Positions 28,528 through 37,878 of a stretch of 64,000 bases of DNA are shown here, piece after piece. Position 1 is the first letter of the stretch; each line of letters starts with the position of its first letter. Below the pieces are notes generated by a model. The model had not been told where the DNA came from, ran no database searches, and saw only the letters and a program-made list of their open reading frames with translations. The DNA is from Gammaproteobacteria bacterium (GTDB lineage: Bacteria > Pseudomonadota > Gammaproteobacteria > DSM-16500): contig JACDDU010000004.1 in NCBI GenBank assembly GCA_013816845.1, positions 186,001-250,000 on the forward strand. Direction: 5' to 3'. The position numbers and the translations under genes were made by a program.

Positions 28528-30666
28528 TTAGTGCACCAATTTTTTTAAGACTTCGTCTTTGGGGCCGTCTGCTACTAATTGACCGTTTTGTAAAATAATA
28601 ATGCGGTCAACTAAACTTAACATAGATAATTTATGCGTAACCATAATCAACGTTTTATCTTTAACGTAATCTTTCAATTTGTCTCTTAATTCTTGTTCAC
28701 TATTATCATCCATTTCACTTGTTGTATCATCTAACAAAAGAAGCGGTGCATTAGGTAAGATAGCGCGTGCAATTGCCACGGATTGTTGTTGTCCTCTAGA
28801 GAGTCCAGCGCCATTTTCTCCAATCATTAAATCAAAGCCTGACGGATGATGATTGGTATAATGGCTAATCCCAGTAATGTCTGCGACTTTTTGAATATCA
28901 TCTGCACTTGCCCATGGCATTGATTTGCAAATATTTTCGCGTAGTGTTCCATAAAATAAGCTACTTTCTTGCGGTGCATAACCAATGTTTCTGCGGATAT
29001 CAGCGGGATCAAGTTGATGGATATCAATATCATCAAGTAATATTGAGCCAGAAAACGATTGATAAAGCCCAATAATTAATTTCAACACAGTACTCTTGCC
29101 AGAACCAATGCGACCTAAAATAGCAACTTTTTCATTGGCTTTTATTGTAAAAGAAAGTTTATTTAAAGCCAAAATTTGCTGATTAGGATAAGTGAAACTT
29201 ACATTTTCAAATTGAACATCACCACGTAATTGCGGATGATAGAGATAATTTTTTCTATCTTCTCTTTCGGTCGGAAGTGCCATAATACGATTGAGGGTTT
29301 GCAATCCGGTTTTAGCTTGATGATACCGGGTAATTAAACTCGCGATTTGTGTTAAGGGTGCCATAGTTCGACTGCTTAAAATCGCGCAGGCAATCAGTGC
29401 ACCTAAGGTGAGATTATTTTCAGTAATGGCATATACACCGGCAACAATGACAAGAACGTAAACCATGGCTAAGACAAAGCCGGCAAAGTTAACAGCGAGT
29501 GAGGAATAGAAGCGGGATTTCATCCCCAACCTTGCGACCAAGCCTGAATAGTATTCCCATTTTCGTTGATATTCGCCCTCTGAGGCTGATGATTTAATCG
29601 TTTCTAATTGATTAATGGATTCAATCAGAATTGCATTTTTCTGCGCCATGCCAACAAAACTTTGTTCCACCGAATTGCGAATGGGGATTTCTAAATACAG
29701 TGAAACAATGACCACCAAAGGGATTGCCATAAAAGGAATTAATACAATCCAACCACCAATATAGGCAATGACAATTAAGAATAAAAATACAAACGGAAGA
29801 TCAATTAAGCTGACAAGAGTTGCTGAAGTAAAAAAATCTCTTACTGACTCATAACCTTGGAAACTGTTAGCAAAAGCCCCGGCGGAAATAGGTTTAGAAG
29901 ATAATTTTAATTCTAGTAAATGATTAAAAAGAATATCAGAGAGAACAACATCAGCTTTCTTGCCGCTAACATCAAGTAAGTATCCACGAATTATTTTTAA
30001 TAACAAGTCGAAAACGTAAATGATCACGATGCCGATTGTCAAAACCCAAAGAGTGCCCATCGTTTGATTGGGGACCACGCGGTCATAAACATTCATGACA
30101 AATAAGGGTGAGGCTAAAACAAAACAATTAATAAAGAAGGTTGCTAATGCAACTTGATAATAAAGACTACGATAACGCCAAAACGTATCCCAAAACCATG
30201 ACCGAGCCGTCACAACTTGGTATTCATCCGCACGCTTTTCAAAAAAGTATTCAGGTTTTGTATAAATAGCTATGCCTGTGTAGTCTTGACTTACTTCTTT
30301 AAGCGGTAGTTGGGTTACTGATGGATTTCCCACCGCTTGAGGTAAAATAAACTCGGCTGTCTCGTCCCCATAAAGTTTGGTCAGAATACAGGCTTTATCA
30401 TCTTTTAATAAGAGTACCGCAGGAAGTACGAGCTCATTGACTGTATCAAGAGATCGCTCAACAATGCGCGCCGTTAACTGGATGCGCGCAGCTGCTTGAA
30501 CAAAAAGAGCGGGGGTTAATTTGTGATTAACTAAAGGCAGATTAGCCGTAAGCGTATTGGGTGAGACAGAGTGTCCATAGTATTTAGCGAGCGCCAATAA
30601 ACATTCTAATAAAGGGTCAAATACTTGTTGGCTTTTTCGCTGATTAGACTGGGCATGAGTATGCAT
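28528..30666 (-). CDS. Type I secretion ABC transporter with degenerate C39-like domain (HlyB/LapB family)
   Basis: This inner-membrane exporter ATPase drives secretion. A frame of 725 codons opens at 30705, but the ATG at 30666 is preferred; it overlaps the tolC 3' end by 23 bp. Residue numbers here use the longer frame. Residues 25-150 are a C39-like domain in which Pro (DPLLEC) occupies the catalytic Cys position, so it should bind rather than cleave substrate. Membrane helices span about 185-465. The nucleotide-binding domain has Walker A GRIGSGKST (531-539), the Q-loop YAPQES, the signature LSRGQQQ and H-loop His691. Walker B LLLLDDTTSEMD has Asp660 where a catalytic Glu is usual. The likely substrate is the convergent FG-GAP/RTX protein. 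Confidence 0.92.
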   Translation of the reverse strand: MHTHAQSNQRKSQQVFDPLLECLLALAKYYGHSVSPNTLTANLPLVNHKLTPALFVQAAARIQLTARIVERSLDTVNELVLPAVLLLKDDKACILTKLYGDETAEFILPQAVGNPSVTQLPLKEVSQDYTGIAIYTKPEYFFEKRADEYQVVTARSWFWDTFWRYRSLYYQVALATFFINCFVLASPLFVMNVYDRVVPNQTMGTLWVLTIGIVIIYVFDLLLKIIRGYLLDVSGKKADVVLSDILFNHLLELKLSSKPISAGAFANSFQGYESVRDFFTSATLVSLIDLPFVFLFLIVIAYIGGWIVLIPFMAIPLVVIVSLYLEIPIRNSVEQSFVGMAQKNAILIESINQLETIKSSASEGEYQRKWEYYSGLVARLGMKSRFYSSLAVNFAGFVLAMVYVLVIVAGVYAITENNLTLGALIACAILSSRTMAPLTQIASLITRYHQAKTGLQTLNRIMALPTEREDRKNYLYHPQLRGDVQFENVSFTYPNQQILALNKLSFTIKANEKVAILGRIGSGKSTVLKLIIGLYQSFSGSILLDDIDIHQLDPADIRRNIGYAPQESSLFYGTLRENICKSMPWASADDIQKVADITGISHYTNHHPSGFDLMIGENGAGLSRGQQQSVAIARAILPNAPLLLLDDTTSEMDDNSEQELRDKLKDYVKDKTLIMVTHKLSMLSLVDRIIILQNGQLVADGPKDEVLKKLVH

Positions 30667-31954
30667 GGGCTTTACTCGTAAAGTAATGGGGCAATACACC
30701 AGCATTCGCTAACAATGTAAATTTATTAATTTTGATCATGTATTTGGAGTCAATTAGCGCTAAGCGAAGCGCAGCAATTTCATTTTGTTTATCCATAAGA
30801 TCAAGCAAAGAACGTTTACCCAATTGCCACTCTTTCCGATAACTAGAGGCTAACTCTCTGCTCGCAGCAATACCGCGCCGCAGTAATATTAATTTTTCTC
30901 GGGTAGCTTGTAATTCATTCCATGTTTGATTAATAGCTGTAATGACGGATCGACGTTTCGTTTCAAGGTGCGCTTTGTTCGCAATAAATTGCGCGGAGGT
31001 TTTGCGCATGTCAGCAAGATCGGCTCCTCCATTGTAAATGTTATAAGTAATGGCAACATATCCCTGCATGCTTGTCGTTCTTCCAGTAATACCATTTAAA
31101 TTTTCATCCCGACTGGCGCTTAACGTGAAAGAAACATTGGGGGCATAAACAATTGCTCTGGACGCTACAGCGGTATGCCAAGCGGCTTGGGTTGCTTTTT
31201 GTTCTGCCATAATCGAAGGATTATATTTGCTTGCAATACATTCAGCTTCTTGCAATGAGTGAGGCAAAGAAAAACTGGGTTCTTCTGGAATAATTAATTT
31301 TTTGGAAGGGTATTGTCCCACTACTTCAAAATAAGCACTTCTTGCATTGGCTAAATTTAATTTATTTTGTTGCCATGCAATTTCTGCTTGTCCCAATTTT
31401 GTCTTAGCAAGCGCTACTTCACCTACTGTGCCAGCCCCGCCACGGTAACGTCTTCTTATCTCGTCTAATTTAATTAAATGCATATTCACATTTTGATGAG
31501 TTACTTGTTCCATTTCAGAGGAACGCAACACGGCGAGATAAGCGGAAGCAGTTTGTAAGGCTAATTTATTAATTTGTAATAATTTGAGGAAGTAAACACT
31601 ATCATGTTGACTTTTAGCACTTTCTACTCGATTCATTAATGCACCGCCATCCCATAATAGTTGAGAAACGCTAATTATTTTGTGTTGGATGTTGTCGTTG
31701 GTATAACCGATATTTAAGGTCTGGGGGCTAAAAGATTCACCTTTCCCTCGACCAACATTGTAAGCAAGGGCAACGACTGGCAGATAACCACCGCGTAATT
31801 GCATATAAGCTTGCCAAGCTGCGTCTTGGCTTGCTTTGCTTTCTATTAATTCTGGATTGCTTTGCAACATCGTTTGATAAGCATCATTTAGAGTTTCTGC
31901 ATGCGCAACGGTCACCGAGGAAATCGAGAAGGCAAAAAAAAGAATTATTCTCAT
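30644..31954 (-). CDS. TolC-family outer membrane efflux protein (LapE-like)
   Basis: This outer-membrane and periplasmic channel protein completes the type I secretion apparatus. From the preferred ATG at 31954 it has 436 aa and a Sec signal peptide (RIILFFAFSISSVTVAHA, cleaved before ETLNDAY); a frame beginning at 31981 adds nine residues. Two homologous halves of the TolC fold are visible, each with long helices: AYQTMLQSNPELIESKASQD and LQEAECIASKYNPSIMAEQK at the starts, and RRYRGGAGTVGEVALAKTKL and KEWQLGKRSLLDLMDKQNEI at the corresponding hairpins. It is the first gene of the three-gene operon. A dedicated copy next to its ABC and HlyD partners suggests it serves this system. Confidence 0.92.
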   Translation of the reverse strand: MRIILFFAFSISSVTVAHAETLNDAYQTMLQSNPELIESKASQDAAWQAYMQLRGGYLPVVALAYNVGRGKGESFSPQTLNIGYTNDNIQHKIISVSQLLWDGGALMNRVESAKSQHDSVYFLKLLQINKLALQTASAYLAVLRSSEMEQVTHQNVNMHLIKLDEIRRRYRGGAGTVGEVALAKTKLGQAEIAWQQNKLNLANARSAYFEVVGQYPSKKLIIPEEPSFSLPHSLQEAECIASKYNPSIMAEQKATQAAWHTAVASRAIVYAPNVSFTLSASRDENLNGITGRTTSMQGYVAITYNIYNGGADLADMRKTSAQFIANKAHLETKRRSVITAINQTWNELQATREKLILLRRGIAASRELASSYRKEWQLGKRSLLDLMDKQNEIAALRLALIDSKYMIKINKFTLLANAGVLPHYFTSKAHAYSCPV

Positions 31955-32224
31955 TATTCCATTAAAATTTATACAGCGCATAGATAGAAATCGATCCCTG
32001 ATTTTAATCCTTATCTATGTAAGATAGCGGAATATGACGTCGTCCACAACGAACATGCGGCATTGCCTTTAGCTAATGATCCTCATCTCTGTTGGAAATT
32101 TAGCGCATGTGAAAGGCTTTAACATTGTAATTTAGAAAAACTTAAAAAGAGATTGCATCATAAAACGACTATATTGGGAAGATACTTATTGAATGCAACA
32201 TCAATCTTAAATTACCCCTATTGG

Positions 32225-32384
32225 TCATGATAAATATGGTGCTTTTTTTAGACTGAATGAAACAATTTTTTATCCCCCGGGCAAAGCACAGCCGAGCAAT
32301 GAAAAAATGATTCATGACGTTGAGGTAATTAAATTAGTCGAAGTAAGAGAGTTAAACGAGATAAATTTACGTAGAAAATATTAG
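32225..32384 (+). pseudogene. Remnant of an AlaX-type alanyl-tRNA editing protein
   Basis: A start-less frame reads HDKYGAFFRLNETIFYPPGK, then AQPSNEKMIHDVEVIKLVEV, and ends at TAG 32382-32384. The segment resembles the N-terminal half of AlaX editing proteins, whose hallmark is a Thr-x-Phe-Tyr-Pro stretch followed by Gly-Gly-Gly-Gln-Pro-x-Asp; here the Gly-rich part is degraded to GKAQPS. The C-terminal zinc-binding half (HxxxH and later Cys/His) is absent. It is therefore a short decayed piece. Recognition is from motif memory and would need a profile search. Confidence 0.5.
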
Positions 32385-32418
32385 TAAATAATGAAACGAA
32401 GAGATTTTTTCACCAAGA

Positions 32419-32646
32419 TTAGGTTAACGTGATTTGAAGGTATAACTCATTTATTAAAGAAAAGTTATTTAAGTAGTAACTTTCGTCCTTAGAACCAAAT
32501 GTGGCAAACCACCCTGAATGAGAAACTGTATAAATGGATTGCCATGATCCTTTGTACTCTACTTGTAAGTTTATGTAAGTGGAATAGTATAGGTAAGCCG
32601 TTGTAAATAAAATGATTATTATTAAATAAAGTTTAAAATCCTGCAT
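32419..32646 (-). CDS. Small membrane-anchored or exported protein
   Basis: A 75-aa frame with an N-terminal hydrophobic segment (LYLIIIILFTTAYLYYST) behaving as a signal anchor, followed by about 50 polar and aromatic residues (YKGSWQSIYTVSHSGWF, FSLINELYLQITLT). The start is 40 bp from the divergent J-domain gene. Nothing is recognised. The amphiphilic design and closeness to a promoter region make it plausible, but it could be chance. Confidence 0.4.
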   Translation of the reverse strand: MQDFKLYLIIIILFTTAYLYYSTYINLQVEYKGSWQSIYTVSHSGWFATFGSKDESYYLNNFSLINELYLQITLT

Positions 32647-32685
32647 GCTATAATTAAATTATACCTTTCATAGAGATTAGATTAT

Positions 32686-33717
32686 ATGCGACGCACTGAT
32701 GTATTCGAAGTTACTCTCGTACTGAATCCTCTTTATAACGAGTATTTGAAAACCTTAGGATTAACGTCAAATGCAACGCAAGATGAGATAAAAAAAGCCC
32801 ACAAGAAATTAGCGCGTGAAACACATCCTGACAAAAACTTACCTGCAGTTAATGAGGATCCTGAAGCATATAAAAAGCGATTAGCTGATATTCAAGGCAA
32901 ATTTAACCAAATCGATACAGCCTACAAAGCACTTATTGATCCAGAAGAAAAATTTCCCAAAAATTTTTTGATTAAACTAAATGGTGAGGAAATATGTAGG
33001 GGCGGTCTTGAAGAAGTGATAACATTTCTCCAAAAACAATCGAAAGATTTTATAGAAAGTTTTAAAGCAAGCATGGACGATTTGTTAAGCAATCTATGGA
33101 ATGATAATAGAGTCTATACTAACCAAGATCTCATGAAAGAATATACTTTATTAGGTCTAAACTATACGTCCCTTTCCCGCGCAGCAAGTGATGTGTTGTA
33201 TGACCAACGTCAGCATGAAGCGTATAGACTAGAAGAACACAAAAAAAAACAGCGACAGTATGAGCTTATGATCGTTGACCTTATCAAATCACTTCCAAAA
33301 CATTGGCAAGAAAGATCAGCAAAACCTATAGCTAACCTCCAAGAGGAAGCAGCTTTGCTCAAGGATGAAATAACTTTGAAAACGAGCTCAAACGGTTCAA
33401 GTAAAAATAAAGACACTTCATCACTAGTTAAAAAATTGGCGATGCTTGATCTCTTTATCATAATATCTGAGGTGGCTGAAGATTTACAAAAGGAAATCTA
33501 TCCCCTGCACGTAGCAAAAGAGATCCTAAAAACTCAAGTAGAACTTGCAGTGAAAAAGGCAAACATTAAGCAAGAAACCTCCTCTTTACTAGGTAAGTCA
33601 CATCGATTGTGGGGTGTTAAATTCAATACAAGTAAAGTTGCTGAGGCGCTGCAAAATTTTCTGGACTCGCCTCATTTTCCTCACCCAAGCAACAATCCGA
33701 GAAAAAATTCAAAATAA
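32686..33717 (+). CDS. J-domain protein, candidate effector
   Basis: The 343-aa product has a J domain at about residues 17-90: YLKTLGLTSNATQDEIKKAH, the HPD signature within RETHPDKN (about 47-54), a Pro/Glu insertion, then QGKFNQIDTAYKALIDPEEK. There is no Gly/Phe-rich or zinc-binding region, so it is not DnaJ. The remaining 250 residues are helical and highly charged, with coiled-coil tendency and no membrane helix. J domains recruit and activate Hsp70; the C-terminal part would select the client or site. Together with the gene at 4351 this gives two unrelated J-domain proteins in 30 kb, which suggests deliberate targeting of an Hsp70. Effector status is inferred. Confidence 0.75.
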   Translation: MRRTDVFEVTLVLNPLYNEYLKTLGLTSNATQDEIKKAHKKLARETHPDKNLPAVNEDPEAYKKRLADIQGKFNQIDTAYKALIDPEEKFPKNFLIKLNGEEICRGGLEEVITFLQKQSKDFIESFKASMDDLLSNLWNDNRVYTNQDLMKEYTLLGLNYTSLSRAASDVLYDQRQHEAYRLEEHKKKQRQYELMIVDLIKSLPKHWQERSAKPIANLQEEAALLKDEITLKTSSNGSSKNKDTSSLVKKLAMLDLFIIISEVAEDLQKEIYPLHVAKEILKTQVELAVKKANIKQETSSLLGKSHRLWGVKFNTSKVAEALQNFLDSPHFPHPSNNPRKNSK

Positions 33718-33778
33718 AATAATTAGTTTTAAGTTACACAATTTTTATTACAGGCTCACTAATAAGACATAGCGCACT

Positions 33779-34708
33779 TTACTTCCTCTTCATTGACGGC
33801 GCTCCTCGTACATCTTTCCTTACTTCCTCTTGTGACTTCAGTTGCCTTTTTCCATCGAGATTGCTGCTTGAGGAGGCTCTGATTAAACCTTTTCTGCCGA
33901 ACATGGGGTTAGTTGTTTTTGTCATTCTACTGGATGATTTAGCTCGAACAAGTTTTGGTTTTTCTGAAACGTTTGTCAAAAATTGGTCCGCCTTAGTTAG
34001 GACATCGATTAGTTCTTGGATTCGATTTGTATAATCCCCTAAAGCTAACTTTCGATTTATTTTTTGCTTTGGTTGAAAAAATAAATCACTTACATGGAAA
34101 GGGCGATTAACCGTGTGTGTTACGGGTTTTTGCATATTAACTCCTTTTCCAGGTGAATTGTTATCAGCATTTAAAGAACTCAAATATTTATCACTAAGCG
34201 TAGTTCTTAGATCATTTCTGTGATTTTCTTCTGCAAATTTTGCTTCAGTTTCTGCTGAATTTAATTTTCTCAAAGCAGTTTGGATTTTTCCTTCAAGCTT
34301 AGTTAGTTTGTCAGTTAAAGTGTTATTATTTTGATACTCATCCAGTAATTCAGCGATTTTATTTAGGGTAGGTTTTATTTTGTTCTGGGCCTCACTACTT
34401 TTTTCTTGATTGCTTTTGTAAGTCTGAATGCTGGGATCGTCCTCTATTTCCTTTGAAATTTTTCTCTGTATTTTTAATCTAACGTAATGTTCCACTTTTC
34501 GTTCCATAAACTCCAATTTTTTATTATCTGGTAAATCTTCATACTTTTTTCTTTCATCCTCTCTTAAGCGTACATAAGTTTGTTGTTGTATTTTTGTTGG
34601 CAAAGCGTCACAAACACCTTGAGCCTCAGAACTTAATTTGTTAAAAAGATCTAAATCCGCTTTGGCTTCTTCATCTTCTTCTGATAGGTCAAAATCATGG
34701 CTCTTCAT
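33779..34708 (-). CDS. Charged coiled-coil protein
   Basis: A 309-aa protein, highly charged and helical throughout residues 1-170 (KLEFMERKVEHYVRLKIQRK, LTDKLTKLEGKIQTALRKLN), then with a basic, Ser-rich C-terminal part containing two similar short motifs: VRAKSSSRMTKTTNPMFGRK and LIRASSSSNLDGKR. A strong AGGGAGAGAGGAAG precedes the ATG. There is no export or membrane signal. It lies tail-to-tail with the J-domain gene, 61 bp apart. Function unknown; the tail with repeated basic-Ser motifs could be phosphorylated or bind membranes, but that is speculation. Confidence 0.65.
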   Translation of the reverse strand: MKSHDFDLSEEDEEAKADLDLFNKLSSEAQGVCDALPTKIQQQTYVRLREDERKKYEDLPDNKKLEFMERKVEHYVRLKIQRKISKEIEDDPSIQTYKSNQEKSSEAQNKIKPTLNKIAELLDEYQNNNTLTDKLTKLEGKIQTALRKLNSAETEAKFAEENHRNDLRTTLSDKYLSSLNADNNSPGKGVNMQKPVTHTVNRPFHVSDLFFQPKQKINRKLALGDYTNRIQELIDVLTKADQFLTNVSEKPKLVRAKSSSRMTKTTNPMFGRKGLIRASSSSNLDGKRQLKSQEEVRKDVRGAPSMKRK

Positions 34709-35459
34709 CTTCCTCTCTCCCTATGCGAACGAGTAGTTATATGATAATTATATCAAGTATTGTATACGAACTGATCACCATAACTTTTTTGGATAATTTA
34801 TCTTATTAAATCAAAGACTTATGGAAAATAATGCCATTATTGGCGAAGCTTTATATTAAAGATCATTAAAAATTATTATTCATAACGCATTGAAATTTTA
34901 AACTACTTATCCGATCGTTCACATCAGAGGCTCAATTGGAGTTTCTATTGCGAGGATAGTGCAGCTAACATCCTCTAGGACTTTTAGAGGTATCAGAGAC
35001 TTCGAAGTAAAGAAGCAATCAATCCTCGAAACTCGAATTAAGTTGGCAGCCTACATTAACCATAATCGTGCTGACTTGTGGGGTTATTACAGCAAAGACG
35101 TTGAAGCGTTAAGGGCTATCCTCATAGTTCACTGAAATTGTATGAGAACTTATGGAGGAAGTACGAACCCTCGTAAATGTAGGCATGCACATTCTCTTCC
35201 TGTGCCAGTTATAAAGAAGTCCATTCATGATTAGATATTAATTTTTTAAAAGGGAAACGTGTAGGACCTGCGACCCGATACCACCCTGTATTAAAATGCA
35301 GAAAATTTTTAAACATCTTGCTACAATAGCCCTTGAATGACCCCTAGCAAGATTTTATGCGGTAATAGGTACATCATTCAGAGAAAGATGTAGTCACAGT
35401 TTTAAACATTGGCGTGACGATTTAAAAAACCAGGAAGATCCAAATAATAAGGAATTTGA
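34709..35459. other. Intergenic region with decayed coding fragments
   Basis: About 750 bp. Coherent but short start-less frames occur on the plus strand: about 35023-35134 (KLAAYINHNRADLWGYYSKD, then VEALRAILIVH) and about 35345-35470 (PLARFYAVIGTSFRER, then CSHSFKHWRDDLKNQ). They look like relics of one or two genes, possibly a transposase, but no signature is left. An AAGGAA ribosome binding site precedes 35460. Confidence 0.4.
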
Positions 35460-37817
35460 ATGTTTAAAAAACATTTTTTTTATCATTTTATCATTTTATT
35501 TTTTGGTATAAATGTAGCTCTTAATGCTCATGCCTGGGTAAGTCCTGAGGCATTACCCGCTGTAAATTCAGTAGCAGACCCACAACTTCCTATTGTCAGT
35601 GCAAGTGCAAGTACAGAATTGCAGCCAGCGGCCAACGCTATTGATAACAATCCAGCTACTCGTTGGGAATCACAACATGGTGTTGACCCTTCCTGGTTAC
35701 GTGTTGATTTAGGAAAGGCTTATAATTTATCCAGTGTTGTTATTGATTGGGAAGCTGCAAATGCAGCTCTTTATGAGGTTCAAGGATCTAACGATAATAC
35801 CAATTGGACAACGCTCGCGACTAAAGCTGACGGGGTATTTGGTAATCGTACTGATACTTTGGGTATTGCGAGTGCACAACGCTATCTAAGAATCTTTGGA
35901 ATAAAGCGCAGTCCAAAAAACAACTGGGGATACTCCATCTGGAATTTAAAAATTTATGGCTCTGAAATCTCTGATAATCCTCCCGAGCAAATTTATGTAC
36001 CCTTATACAATCAAAACACTGTCCTAGAACCGGAAACAACGGTCAATACCTCTAGTGCTTTGATCACTCGTTTTTCGGATCGAGCACGTGACCGACATGC
36101 ACGTGAAGATCAATTTCGTGCTTATGATCATTATTTAAGTTTTTACTGGATACATCGAACCGCACAAATAGAAATTATCGATGAAGTGGCGAAAGGCGGA
36201 AAACAAATTACTTTTAATGTTCGCTCTGAATGGCCTTTATCAGCACCAGAATTTCGTGCTTTTTATCGGGGAATTAATACTGTAGCGGAATATTGGCACA
36301 ACGTATCGATGAAAAGAAACCCTGCCGATCGTTTAAAATATTCTACAATCATCACGACTAATAGTAAGACTAAGCGTGCCCTGCAAAAAGGGGACCGTAT
36401 TGAAATTGAAGTAAGTCAGTTCCTTGCCAATCCTCCAGAAGGAAGGGCAAATTATTATGGAACGGTTTTCTTGTATATTGTTGGGCAAGGAATTGCCCCT
36501 TGGATGCCAGTAGGTACTTTTGGTGATCCTTCTACTGAACGAGAGGATTCCTATCCCTTGCCACTCCCAACATTACTGGGAGGCAAAACCACAATACATC
36601 AACAAACTTCAAATGAACCAGCCCATCTTTTCAAACAAATGGCCACCAATACCGCTCCTCAAAATGGCCAGGTTTTTATGTTGGGCCGACGTGTTCATCA
36701 TACCGATATGCTTAGTGGCGCACATATGGAACAACCTAACCCAACTTTTCCTGAATTAGTAAATAAAATGAAAGGAAATTATATAAATCGTTCTTGTGTA
36801 AGCTGCCATCAAAACAATGGTCGGGGACTTCCCCCAGCAACAGGCTCAGTGTTGAATAATTATAGCGTTAAGGTGGGGGATCAAAATGGTAACATTCATC
36901 CAAGATTGGGTCGGGTCTTGCAACCATTGACTACGAGTGGAACGCCTGAAGCGACAGTCTTTATCCAAAGCTGGACTGAAACTCAAGGTTTACGTAAGCC
37001 TAATTTCCAATTCACACGTGTTACACCAGAAAAATTCTCAGCCCGTATTTCACCTCAACTCGTAGGTGTTGGATTATTAGAAGCAATCCCTGAAAGTGCA
37101 ATTGTAGAACAGGCAGCGCTTAGTACCAGTAAAGGCTTAGGGGGTAGAATTAATATTGTTAAAGATATGGTAACAGGGCAACCTCGAATTGGTCGATTTG
37201 GCTGGAAGGCTGGCAAAGCGAGTGTCAAACAGCAATTAGCAGAAGCACTCAATGAGGATATGGCTGTCATGACTTCTGTGCGTCCCGATCCTGATTGCGG
37301 TTCGCAACAAACTAATTGCGGCGGCAACGGTGAGAAACTTAAGGACCAGCACCTGGATCAATTAACGAACTATATCAGGTTGTTAGGAGTACGTGCTCAA
37401 CGTAATTCACAAAACTCCAGGGTAAAACAAGGGGAGCAGGTATTTAAAGATACAGGATGTAACAGCTGTCATACACCTACCTATACTACGAGCCCCTACC
37501 ATCCTCTTACCGAGTTGAGAAATCAGGTCATTCATCCTTATACAGATATGCTTTTACATAATATGGGTCCAGGACTCGCATCAACATTGGGTGAAGGGAA
37601 TGCTAAAGCCGAAGAATGGCGTACCGCCCCCTTATGGAACATTGGACTGACTGCAGGTGTCAGCGGTGGCGAAGCGTACTTGCATGATGGTCGTGCCCGT
37701 TCTCTTACTGAAGCCATTTTATGGCATGACGGTGATGCAGCAGCGATCCGTACGGCATATCAAAAACTCCCGAAGGATTCACAAAATATGCTGTTAGAGT
37801 TTTTGAAGTCATTGTAA
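35460..37817 (+). CDS. Secreted discoidin-domain / di-haem cytochrome c protein (di-haem oxidoreductase-like)
   Basis: The 785-aa product has a signal peptide (HFIILFFGINVALNAHA, cleaved near residue 25). Residues about 40-170 form an F5/8 type C (discoidin) domain: NAIDNNPATRWESQHGVDPS, WLRVDLGKAYNLSSVVIDWE and RYLRIFGIKR. The C-terminal half is a di-haem oxidoreductase of the DUF1111/peroxidase-like group with two covalent haem sites, CVSCH near 445 and CNSCH near 666, plus the family's DGRARSLTEAILWHDG segment near 740. Discoidin domains bind carbohydrate or lipid heads, so the protein may act on a bound polymer or surface. It is probably periplasmic, outer-membrane associated or extracellular. 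Single gene with its own terminator. Confidence 0.88.
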   Translation: MFKKHFFYHFIILFFGINVALNAHAWVSPEALPAVNSVADPQLPIVSASASTELQPAANAIDNNPATRWESQHGVDPSWLRVDLGKAYNLSSVVIDWEAANAALYEVQGSNDNTNWTTLATKADGVFGNRTDTLGIASAQRYLRIFGIKRSPKNNWGYSIWNLKIYGSEISDNPPEQIYVPLYNQNTVLEPETTVNTSSALITRFSDRARDRHAREDQFRAYDHYLSFYWIHRTAQIEIIDEVAKGGKQITFNVRSEWPLSAPEFRAFYRGINTVAEYWHNVSMKRNPADRLKYSTIITTNSKTKRALQKGDRIEIEVSQFLANPPEGRANYYGTVFLYIVGQGIAPWMPVGTFGDPSTEREDSYPLPLPTLLGGKTTIHQQTSNEPAHLFKQMATNTAPQNGQVFMLGRRVHHTDMLSGAHMEQPNPTFPELVNKMKGNYINRSCVSCHQNNGRGLPPATGSVLNNYSVKVGDQNGNIHPRLGRVLQPLTTSGTPEATVFIQSWTETQGLRKPNFQFTRVTPEKFSARISPQLVGVGLLEAIPESAIVEQAALSTSKGLGGRINIVKDMVTGQPRIGRFGWKAGKASVKQQLAEALNEDMAVMTSVRPDPDCGSQQTNCGGNGEKLKDQHLDQLTNYIRLLGVRAQRNSQNSRVKQGEQVFKDTGCNSCHTPTYTTSPYHPLTELRNQVIHPYTDMLLHNMGPGLASTLGEGNAKAEEWRTAPLWNIGLTAGVSGGEAYLHDGRARSLTEAILWHDGDAAAIRTAYQKLPKDSQNMLLEFLKSL

Positions 37818-37828
37818 GTGTCGCGAAT

Positions 37829-37878
37829 TTTAGGCTCCTTTAATTGCATCAATCATTCGATGCTGGAGCCTAAATTTT
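37829..37878 (+). terminator. Rho-independent terminator
   Basis: Twelve bases after the stop of the di-haem gene, TTTAGGCTCC pairs with GGAGCCTAAA; an inner GCATC/GATGC stem strengthens it, and TTTT follows directly. Confidence 0.8.

Noticed and set aside
34900-35459. Possible transposase remnant
   Set aside because: The fragments read coherently, but no DDE or helix-turn-helix signature, inverted ends or target duplication could be found.
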